A stretch of 64,000 bases of DNA. Source: an uncultured Coriobacteriaceae bacterium. Lineage in GTDB: Bacteria; Actinomycetota; Coriobacteriia; Coriobacteriales; Coriobacteriaceae. Positions 50,916 through 59,700 of the stretch are shown here, in pieces; position 1 is the first letter of the stretch, and every line of letters begins with the position of its first letter. The notes beneath the pieces are model-generated. The model saw only the letters and a list, made by a program, of their open reading frames with translations. It made no database searches and was not told the DNA's origin. Location: assembly GCA_944320725.1 (NCBI GenBank), contig CALUIM010000005.1, forward strand, positions 1 through 64,000. Direction: 5' to 3'. The translations under genes were made by a program, and so were the position numbers.

Positions 50916-51921
50916 GGGTGCTCACCGCCTCTTGCAGCATACGCGTCCATTCCTCACGCAGCTCGGGCGGGTTGACGGGACGCATTCCATCACGCGTATG
51001 GGCAAGGGCAAGCGCCGCGGCTGCCGTCATGTCGCGCACGTCGATATGCCACATCCAACCACGCTTTGCATCGTGTTTGAGCTCACCGCGCTGGTGCGTG
51101 CAAGCGGTAACTTCCGCTTCGCTACGCTCGGCAGGAAAAGAAAACGTGGCGCGCACACCCTCCTCATCCGAGAGGTCAAAGGGGAAGAACAGATAGTCGC
51201 TAATGTCGAAATCAGCGGGGATGACGTAGGGCTTCACCGGCCGCCATGCGCGCTCAATCCTGTCGACGCGAAACGTTCGGATGGCATCCGTATCATCGTC
51301 ATAGCCGGTGATATAGGTGTGGTCCCCCTGCGTGAACAGACCGTAGATCGATACTGTGCGCTTGCTCGTTGTGCCTTGTGCGTTGCGGTACAGCATGGTG
51401 AGCGCCGCGCGCCGCGCAAACGCAGTCCACACCGCGTCGAGCTGCGGCTGCTCATGCGCCGCCGCCATGGTCTCGAGAACCGCGTCCTCGGTCTTGCCAG
51501 CCTGCGCTTCCAGGGCGCGCGTACGCACCGCATGCAGCGGTTTTGCCAGCGGAGTGGGGCCTGCGCTCATATACTCGTCAATGCCCTGGATTAAAACGTC
51601 CACGTCATCGGCAGAGAGGATGCCACCGCAGGAATAGGTGCTCTCACGGTCGATGGTCCAGGCGCTTTCCTCAATCTCGGAGGCGATCGCGCCGGTGACC
51701 TCCTTGATGAAGATGCCCTGCTCTTCCAGCTTGCGCCGGTCGCGCCGGAACTTGCGCTCGTCGGATGCACGGTTTGAAGATCCATAGCCCAGATCGGTGT
51801 CGGTGATGATCTGCGTGGTGATGAGCGGTGTAGGGGAGGTGTTGAGGATAAAGAATAGGTTGAGGAGGCGCTGGGCCGTCTCGTCATGCCGCTTATGAGA
51901 ATCATGCTCGGTCGACGCCAT
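50899..51921 (-). CDS. WYL-domain transcriptional regulator (PafB-like)
   Basis: A 340-residue protein with an N-terminal helix-turn-helix (RLLNLFFILNTSP...FRRDRRKLEEQGI) and a WYL core (RTVSIYGLFTQGDHTYITGYD, IRTFRVDRIERAW). The tail TREEW-like PPELREEWTRML is typical of PafB. Together with the next gene it probably forms a heterodimeric regulator. The dinG-like gene beside it may share a DNA-damage role, but this is inferred from proximity. Confidence 0.87.
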   Translation of the reverse strand: MASTEHDSHKRHDETAQRLLNLFFILNTSPTPLITTQIITDTDLGYGSSNRASDERKFRRDRRKLEEQGIFIKEVTGAIASEIEESAWTIDRESTYSCGGILSADDVDVLIQGIDEYMSAGPTPLAKPLHAVRTRALEAQAGKTEDAVLETMAAAHEQPQLDAVWTAFARRAALTMLYRNAQGTTSKRTVSIYGLFTQGDHTYITGYDDDTDAIRTFRVDRIERAWRPVKPYVIPADFDISDYLFFPFDLSDEEGVRATFSFPAERSEAEVTACTHQRGELKHDAKRGWMWHIDVRDMTAAAALALAHTRDGMRPVNPPELREEWTRMLQEAVSTHGDEC

Positions 51922-52163
51922 CTTCCCTCCTCCTTATGGTGCGTGGCTGCTCCCATGTGGGCGCTCGTGGCACCGCTCGGCTCTGGGCACATTCTAATCG
52001 ATATGGAGATTGGCGTATATCTGCATCAACACACCACGCGCTCACCTGCAATAGCTGCAGAAATGCTGAACTCGGGGTATACTTGCGACTATGTACGAGT
52101 TTGTACGGGCGCGCCCGCGTGCCCGCAGGACCTCTCATAAGCGAACAAGGACACGGAGCGCCG

Positions 52164-55100
52164 ATGGCTACTACCCGTAAATATCTCAACCACCTTCTCC
52201 AGAACACGGGCATCACGCCTGCTTGCAGCGAAGAAGAGCGCGAGGCAGCTGAAGATATCGCTCAGATTTTCGTGAATCACGGGTTCGAGCCCGAGATTCA
52301 GGAGTTCAGCGCATCTGGTTCAAGCAAGATCGTGACCGCGGTGCTGGGTATTGCGCTGTTTGTGGGCACGCTGTTCCTCATCTTGGGCGGGGTGTTCGCC
52401 ATCATCGGCCTTCTGCTGGTAGTCGCTGCTGCCGTGCTCTTTTGGATGGAGCGAACCGGTCGCCCGGTGCTCTCCAATCTGGGTGCCGGCGGTCTTTCGC
52501 AGAATGTGATTGCCTACCACAAGGCATCGGGCCCGCTGGCTTCTCCGCGTAACCGCCCGGTCGTGGTGGTTGCCCACTACGATTCGCCGCGCGCCGACAT
52601 CCTTTCGAGCATGCCGTATGCGGCCTACAAGCCCATGCTGGTGAAGTTGTTGCCGTACGCGATGCTGGTGCCTGCCATGGTTGCTGTGCTCAGGCTGCTC
52701 CCTTTGCCCGAGGCTGCAAAGATCGTGCTGTGGATTGTGGCGCTGATCGCTGCGATCATCCCGCTTATCAACGCCATTGCGATTATCCTCAACCGCTTCG
52801 TGCTGCCCTATACGTCCGGTTCGGTGTGCAACAAATCGTCGGTTGCCGCCATGCTCGGCGTGATGGATGCCGTCTCCCCGTTCCATGGGAAGAAGGAATT
52901 CCCGCACGACATGCCGTTCGAGAAGTACTTTGCCGAGCAGCGCCGCATTCAGCGCCAGATGTATGCGCAGGCGCAGGCTGAGGCTGAGGAGCAGGCGCGC
53001 CGCAAGGCACCTGCCGAGGGTGAAGGCGCCGCACGTGGCGTGCTGTCGCTGAAGGAGAAGCTTGCGGCGAAGGCAGCTTCTGTGCAGGAGACGGTGCAGC
53101 AGAAGGCGCAGGATGTTCGTTCGGCGGCGCAGGGTGCTGCTGCCGCAGCGGGCGTTGGCGCGGCTGTTGCCGGTGCCGAGGCAGCTGCCGGGGAGATGGC
53201 CGATGCGGCAGATGCTGCTGCACCCGCCCCCGCGGCAGCCGAGCTCGAGGGCACGGTGAGCATGCCGGCGCAGCCTGCGGCCGATGCAACCATTCAAACG
53301 GAGGCGCTCGATACCGAGGGCGCGGCGCTCGACCATACATCTGCGGATGTGCTCATGCAGGAAACCTCTGCGATGTCGCAGGAAGAGATTCAGGCCGCCA
53401 TTCATGCCGCGGATGCGGTGGCAGCGGCGACGGCTGCAACCGAGGTTGTGGAAGACGGAGCGGAAGGCGAAGAGAACGAGCCCGAAGAGGAGTTCGTTGA
53501 GCCTACCGAGGCCGAGGATGAGGCCGCTGAAGACGGGTATGACGAGGACGAGTACGTCGAGGACATACCTGAAGAGATTGATGACGCCGGCGTTCAAGAT
53601 GATGACGAGCTCGCAGGGTTTGATGTCATGCCCGAGGTTGAGGATGCGGACAAGGTTGCTGCGGAAGAGGAACCGGTTGCTTCCGAGCCCGCGCAGGAGC
53701 TCGAGCCCGAGATTGGCATCGTGAACGAGGCGGGCAACTATCGCTTCGGCGGTGACGTCATCCGTTCGCTTGGCATGCTTGCCCCATCCTGTGCCATCGA
53801 ATATGAGCCCGATGCCATGCCGGTTGCTCATGTGCCCGAGGTCGAGGTCGAAGACGAGGCCGAAGACGTCTATGAGGCTGAGCCCGAGATTGAGGCTGAG
53901 GCTGACGAGCCCTATGAGGCCGACGAAGCGCTCGAGATCGAGACCGATGAGCCCTTCGAGGAGCTTCCTGTTGAGGAAGACGAGGATATCGAAGGCGACG
54001 AGGCATACGAGGCCGATGACGACATCGAGATCGAGACCGAGGGCGAGTTCGATCCCGCGTTGTATGACGAAGACTTCGACGAGGAGTACGACGAAGCGGG
54101 TTACGACTATACCGAGGACGAGTACTACGACGAGTATGGAAGCCACCCGCTCGACCCCTCGTCCGACTATAGTCAGGCAGCCACTGGTTTCATGGGATCG
54201 CTGTCCGCGTTTGGCGCCCGCGCCTCGCGCTTCTTCGACAAGGCGATTGCTCGTGGCAAGAGTGCGCTCGAAGACATCGAGTCTGCAGCCCGCGACGCTG
54301 CGGCGTCCATTCGCCAGGAGCCGGAAGAGCTTGAGGAAGAGCCAGTAGACGAGCAGGCAGGCGCCGAGGACGCTGTCGCTCCTGTAGATGAGACGGCTGC
54401 CGAGGTAACGTCGGACGAGGCCCCCGAAGCTCCTGAAGATGTTGAGACGGCTGCCGAGGATGAGGCTTCTGAGGCTCCGGTTGCCGATGGCGAGACCGAT
54501 GAGGCGGCAGACGCCGACGACGAGGCAGTGCACGAGGATGAGCCCGTCGACCTCGGTGCCACGGTTGCTACGAGCATGGCCTCCGTGCTCGCTGATGTCA
54601 ACACCGAAGAATCCGGCGCCACGCAGGCGTTCAATGTGTCGACGATGCAGCCCGCCTCCTCCGATGATCCTGGTGCCACGGTTGCTCAGCAGCCGCTGCC
54701 GGTCACGCCTAAGAGCCCTGCCGAGACCGTCGATTCCCTGATGGCTGAGATTTCGGCACACAACCCCAAGCCCGCAACGCCTGCGCGCGCGGTGCCGTTG
54801 GTGGTTCCCGACCCCTCGCAGCCTTCGCTGCATCAGCCTTCGTCGGTGAACCGCGCTTCGCTGTTCGATCTTCCCGATCCGCTCACCGATGCGCGCGATC
54901 CCCTGTCGGCCGATGTGACCGCCGCGACCCCGCGCGTCACCGCTCCCGAGGTTACGAACAATGGCTTCACGGTTATCAGCTCGCCTGCTGCGCCCGAGGC
55001 GGCGCCGCAGGCAGATGGCGTGTTCGAGACGCTTCATGCCGACGCCGCGCCTTCGCTTGATGCCGAGCGCCCGCGTCGTCGTGGCTTGGGCGGTCTGTTC

Positions 55101-55739
55101 CGTCGCAAGAAGCGCGATGAGTCGAGCATGAGCGACTGGCTCGGCGTTGACGATGATTTCGATGCCAAGCGCTCTGGTCGCGATATTGGTACGTGGGACA
55201 ACTTCGAGGATGACGATTGGAAGGGCGGCGCAACCGGTCCCGAGGGGACAAGCATCGAGCAGATGCGCGATGCCATTACCTCGCTGGGCGACGACGAGCT
55301 GCTGGGGCACGACATCTGGTTCGTGGCCACCGGTGCCTCTGAGTTCGATAACGCGGGTATTCGCGCGTTCCTTGAGACGCATCGCGACAAGCTACGTGGC
55401 GTCTTCCTCATCAACCTTGAATGCGTGGGCGCCGGCCAGATTGCCATGGTTGCCTCTGAGGGCGAGAAGCGTGTGCTCAAGGGCGACAAGCGCATCATGG
55501 GCCTCGTGCGCAAGGTGTCGGCGGCGTTCCATAACGAGTACGGCGCCATCGACATGCCGTATGTCACCACCGACGCCTACGCGGCGATGAGCATGAGCCT
55601 GCGCTCGCTTACGCTTGCGGGTATCGACGGGCCGACGTTTGCCTGCTCGCACAGCGAGGAGGATCTGCCCTATAACGTCGACGTGAACAATATCAACATG
55701 GTCGCCGATGTCGTTACAGAAGTGATTCGGCGCTCGTAG
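52164..55739 (+). CDS. M28-peptidase-like membrane protein with a ~780-residue acidic insertion
   Basis: A 1191-residue protein. Residues 55-95 and 155-212 carry about five hydrophobic segments. M28-like motifs appear as VVVAHYDSPRADI (His138, Asp140) and a late HSEEDLPY. The middle Asp motif is NKSSVAAM in place of DNASG, and ATGASEFDN stands for the usual ATGAEE. The C-terminal 158 residues complete the M28 fold. Between them lie about 780 low-complexity residues: an Ala/Glu-rich stretch (270-430), acidic runs (430-700), then Pro/Ser-rich and RRKK-basic parts. The start at 52164 has GGAG upstream. A loss of activity and a scaffold role are both possible. Confidence 0.8.
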   Translation: MATTRKYLNHLLQNTGITPACSEEEREAAEDIAQIFVNHGFEPEIQEFSASGSSKIVTAVLGIALFVGTLFLILGGVFAIIGLLLVVAAAVLFWMERTGRPVLSNLGAGGLSQNVIAYHKASGPLASPRNRPVVVVAHYDSPRADILSSMPYAAYKPMLVKLLPYAMLVPAMVAVLRLLPLPEAAKIVLWIVALIAAIIPLINAIAIILNRFVLPYTSGSVCNKSSVAAMLGVMDAVSPFHGKKEFPHDMPFEKYFAEQRRIQRQMYAQAQAEAEEQARRKAPAEGEGAARGVLSLKEKLAAKAASVQETVQQKAQDVRSAAQGAAAAAGVGAAVAGAEAAAGEMADAADAAAPAPAAAELEGTVSMPAQPAADATIQTEALDTEGAALDHTSADVLMQETSAMSQEEIQAAIHAADAVAAATAATEVVEDGAEGEENEPEEEFVEPTEAEDEAAEDGYDEDEYVEDIPEEIDDAGVQDDDELAGFDVMPEVEDADKVAAEEEPVASEPAQELEPEIGIVNEAGNYRFGGDVIRSLGMLAPSCAIEYEPDAMPVAHVPEVEVEDEAEDVYEAEPEIEAEADEPYEADEALEIETDEPFEELPVEEDEDIEGDEAYEADDDIEIETEGEFDPALYDEDFDEEYDEAGYDYTEDEYYDEYGSHPLDPSSDYSQAATGFMGSLSAFGARASRFFDKAIARGKSALEDIESAARDAAASIRQEPEELEEEPVDEQAGAEDAVAPVDETAAEVTSDEAPEAPEDVETAAEDEASEAPVADGETDEAADADDEAVHEDEPVDLGATVATSMASVLADVNTEESGATQAFNVSTMQPASSDDPGATVAQQPLPVTPKSPAETVDSLMAEISAHNPKPATPARAVPLVVPDPSQPSLHQPSSVNRASLFDLPDPLTDARDPLSADVTAATPRVTAPEVTNNGFTVISSPAAPEAAPQADGVFETLHADAAPSLDAERPRRRGLGGLFRRKKRDESSMSDWLGVDDDFDAKRSGRDIGTWDNFEDDDWKGGATGPEGTSIEQMRDAITSLGDDELLGHDIWFVATGASEFDNAGIRAFLETHRDKLRGVFLINLECVGAGQIAMVASEGEKRVLKGDKRIMGLVRKVSAAFHNEYGAIDMPYVTTDAYAAMSMSLRSLTLAGIDGPTFACSHSEEDLPYNVDVNNINMVADVVTEVIRRS

Positions 55740-55770
55740 GATTTCTTGCACGACCACGGTTGGAGGATGC

Positions 55771-55992
55771 GTGATCCAGTTCATCAAGGAGCACTGGCTC
55801 CCTTATCTCATCGGCGCTGCGCTCGCCGTTATCCTGGGATTCAGTGCGGCGTTTGTTGTGGGCATCGTGGGGTCGACACCCGACGACGTGATTGAGGAAG
55901 AAGTCCAGTCCGAAGAAGCGCGCGAGGAATCTACGGAGAGTCTGCAGGAATCACTCGAGCCCGAAGCATCGAGCGAGACCTCAACGGAGTGA
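55771..55992 (+). CDS. small single-pass membrane protein
   Basis: A 73-residue protein with a hydrophobic stretch at residues 10-33 (LPYLIGAALAVILGFSAAFVVGIVG) and a Glu/Ser-rich tail. GTG start behind GGAGG. It follows the M28-like gene by 31 bp and is probably co-transcribed; its last 12 bases overlap the convergent sortase gene end. Function unknown. Confidence 0.65.
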   Translation: MIQFIKEHWLPYLIGAALAVILGFSAAFVVGIVGSTPDDVIEEEVQSEEAREESTESLQESLEPEASSETSTE

Positions 55993-56742
55993 CGGCTCGC
56001 GCAATAGTGCTGATGAAGGACCCTCTTGCTCGGTGAAGAGCAGGAGGGTCCGTTCGTTTCCGCCGGGGGTTGCCTGCGTGCAGGTGACAAGCGTGAGCAC
56101 GCGGGTAGCCGCTAAGGATTGCGCGCGCCAATGGCTCGATCGAGCATCTGCCTGCTGTGCAATGTCATTGACGAAAGCGCCCACGCAAGTGGGGTCGGCC
56201 CACGAGAAGCGCTGGATATCCTGATAATCTGCCGGCACTTTGAGCGCGCAGAGCGGCTCGAAGGTATGCCAGCCGTCACGGTCCAGGAATTGGGCGTTGC
56301 CAATACGCTCGAAGCGTTTCTGGAGATAGGCATCGGAGATACTCCCAAACATCTCGTTCGATGAACCTGCTTTGTGTCCGTACACCAAGACATGCAGCCT
56401 CGTGCTCGACGTGCGCGTATCGATATACAGCGCGCCGAGCCCAGAGGGAGTGCCCCATGCGTCGTGGGTGAGATACCATCCATGGGGGGAATCCCCATCG
56501 GGCTCCATGACGGGGTAATCGATGGGCGTTCCTTCGACGGTGAGCCAGCAAGAGGCGGGCATGCCGCTGTCATCTACCGGCTCTGAACGCTGAACCCGTT
56601 GCGCTACGAGCTCCTTGTTGCGCGCCACGTGCTCATATGCCGCCACTGTGCCGTCTTCGCGGGCGCAGAGGCTTCCGGCGCATGTGAGACAGGCGCTGGC
56701 GAAGAGCGCGCAGGCCGCTTGTGCGAGACGCTTGGTGTTCAC
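55981..56742 (-). CDS. sortase, class B-type
   Basis: A 253-residue membrane-anchored transpeptidase. Residues 5-27 are a hydrophobic signal anchor. Catalytic His is in VLVYGHKAGSSNEMFG (class B-type YGH-x-MF), the nucleophile Cys in LVTCTQ, and the Arg in GNERTLLLF. It attaches surface proteins to peptidoglycan. The start codon is GTG and overlaps the stop of the thioester adhesin gene (GTGA), so the two are translated together. The adhesin is the likely substrate. No other sortase is in the window, so whether it also anchors the LPVTG/LPTTG proteins at 8-19 kb is unclear. Confidence 0.88.
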   Translation of the reverse strand: MNTKRLAQAACALFASACLTCAGSLCAREDGTVAAYEHVARNKELVAQRVQRSEPVDDSGMPASCWLTVEGTPIDYPVMEPDGDSPHGWYLTHDAWGTPSGLGALYIDTRTSSTRLHVLVYGHKAGSSNEMFGSISDAYLQKRFERIGNAQFLDRDGWHTFEPLCALKVPADYQDIQRFSWADPTCVGAFVNDIAQQADARSSHWRAQSLAATRVLTLVTCTQATPGGNERTLLLFTEQEGPSSALLREPSLR

Positions 56743-59700
56743 GCATGCCGCCTGCGAGATCGATGCGGGTGGATGCGCGGACGCGTGCTGCGCTGCCAGA
56801 GCACGCCGGCGATGCCCGCGCCGCCGGCACCGGCGACAACGAGCGCGGGAACGAGCGAGTCTCGTCCGGTTTGATCAAGTTGAGGCGCGCTCGTTGGTGC
56901 GGGAGTCTGGACTACCCGGTCGTGGTCGTGATCTTCCAGCCGCTCACCCTCTTCGGTTGTACCGCCATTGCGAAAGAGATCGACCTGCGCTTGGTTTTCC
57001 AACGAGGTGCCTTCTTGATAGGCATCGGTTGCGTGGAGCGTAAGCAGCAGGGGTGCCAGCTCGACCGCTTCTTCTTCATGTTCACGCCCTGCAGCGTATG
57101 CCACGATATCGTTCACATCGTCGTGCTCATCTTTGAGGTTTAGCCGATCCCAATCGTCCATGCGTGAGGTAAAGCCTGCTTCAACGCGTCCGTATTCCAG
57201 GCGCACGGCACAGATAACCTCGGTATCGCTCAGATCAAGGTCGGCAACATCGAGCGTGGTCGGCGTGGTGGCATCGATACCTTGCGCCCAGAGTCGCCAT
57301 CCGTCATACGATACCGCGCGCCCGTCGTCGCCCAGCTTGTCTGTTGTCGACTCATGGGTGAGCCAGGGGTTCTCATGGCCGTCGCCGAGGGTGGCATTTG
57401 CTCCGGAGGGGTCGCGGTAGGCCCCGTCGGTTTCATTCGTCGAGAACCAAACGTTGAGCAATCCGTCGTAGTCCTCGTAGGCTGCCGGCGTGGTAATGCT
57501 ATCGAGCTCTACGAGCCCTGCTGCCGCACCGTCGATGGTGTCGGTTACCGTGAACTCATCAACCCAGGTCGAGCTCGTGTTTCTCATATCGACGGAGTAA
57601 TGGTAGGTACCTTCATCAGAAACGGCAACGTCGGCTTTGTTCGCACCGTCTCCGTTCGCATTCGTATCAGGGTGCACCGGGTCGCAGATCTCCTGCCGTT
57701 TATCGAGCTCGCCGGAGATTTCGATAGGCTCGTCATACATGACAACACGCTGAACCTCGCCGGTGGCATGCACGGTGAAATCGACCGCCGTTGCCACGTC
57801 GTAGCCATGGGGTGTCATCGTCTCTACCAAGGTATAGTCGCCGGGTGCAAGCGCGTCGATGCGCTTGTCTTCTTCTCCGGACACCCATGTTGTGAGGACG
57901 GTCCCTTCATGATCGAGCAACGCCATGTGAGCGCCGGGAATCTCATCCTCATTCGTGATGTCACGCTTTGAGAGGTCAATCTTGGTGTAGTCGTCATCCA
58001 CCTCAACCGTGAGGGAGGGGAGTCCCTCGATGGTGCCGTGCGCATCAACGGTGAAGCGATGCGTTTTGCCATCGACAAGGTAGCCAGCGGGCGCCGCGGT
58101 TTCGCGAAGGCCGTATGACCCAGACACGATATGGTCGATTCGAATGATGCCATCATCATCGGTGATGCGGCGTGTGCTCTCCGCCCCGGGTTTCAGCAGA
58201 TATCCGCTTGCTGTGAGCGTGCCGCCTACAACGGTGCCGTACCAGACGTCTCCCGCGCGCACCTCGCATGTGCCGCATGCCGTCCCGTCGATCGTGACCA
58301 ACCAGCGCCCCGGAGCAACATCGGTTGCTACAAACGCGCCTCGTTGTTCGTCGTACGTGAGGGTCTGTTGTGCACACGCAATCGCTGCCGTGTCGATACG
58401 CACATCGTGTTCGGCCAGCAGTCCCTCATCGCACGCAACAGTGTAGCTCATCCCAGCTTTCAGCTCGACCGCCCCGTCGTCTTCCATCTCGACGGTGCTT
58501 CCGTTGGCGTCGACAACCTCAAGCGTGTACGAACCAGGCTCTACAGCGCAGGCGGCATCGGTGAGCGCGTGGTGCTCGTGGCCTGCGACAAGCGTTGCCG
58601 ACCAACCCGCTGGTAGCGCTGCGCACACCAGTGCCTCATCGACCTCTTGGGTGAGCGTCATCTCGGCGGCGTCATCTGCTCGGATGGCGACGCCCGCGGC
58701 ATCTTCATCCGCCTGAACAACAACCTCATCCTCGGTATTCCAGATCTCAAAGGTTGCGTTTGCCAAGGGTGCATCGCTTCCCAGGATGTTTTTATCGACA
58801 ATCAGCTCCGTTGGCGTGTTTTCAACCGTCACCGATACGTTTACAACAGGGGTTTCGTCGTCCTCGTAGGTCACGGTGAACTCATGAGGCTCGTTGTCGA
58901 TCACATGACCTGCGGGCGGCTTGGTTTCCTGGAAGGCATAGACAGCGCTGCCCGTGCCAAGGGGTAAGTCTGTGGTTGTGGCGCTGCCGTCTTCACCGAT
59001 GACAACATGGTCGACGACCTCGCCCGCCACAGCCTGGGTGGTGCCGGTGGGGGAGACCACGTCATCGATTGCGACAACATCGAACTCAGCGCCTGCAAGG
59101 CTTGTAGTGCAGGCATCTTCGTCGCCGCAGGCCTTGGTGATCGTGGCGCGTCCGGTTGCCGCCTCATTGGCAACGGTTACCACGGTGACGGGTGGGAGGT
59201 CGTCGCGGTCTTCAATGACAACTTCGATGTCGTCCCCGCGGGTGATGTAGGGCTGCGCCGCTTCGACCTCGCGGATGTAGTAGGTTCCCACGCCGAGCGG
59301 TTCGGGCAGGGTAACGGTGCCGTTTTCGTCGGTCGTGAATTCTTGGAGCTCTTGATGCTCGGGATGCCAGACCTCTTGGGTTATGGGTTGCTTGTCCTGA
59401 TCGAGCAGCTGGAAGGTAAAGCCTGCAAGCGGCACCGTCTCCTGTGTGGCAGCATCGGTCTTTACAATTTGGATGCGGCTCTGCAGCAGGTCGTTGTCGA
59501 CGATATAGTGCAGCGTCACGCCATCGGCGATATCGTCTGCGTCGATGCTCCAACTGGGTGCGGGTAGATATCCCGGCGGAGCGCTTTCGGCTACCTCGCG
59601 AACGGTGTAGCCGGCGGCATCCCATGGAAGCGCTCCGTTGATACCCTCAGCGCGCTCGCCGGTGCCAAACCACAAACCTGCGGTGGTGGCGACGCCGTCT

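Noticed and set aside
52320-55382. 1020-codon minus-strand frame opposite the M28-like gene
   Set aside because: Shadow of the acidic low-complexity region; composition is an artefact of the codons on the plus strand.
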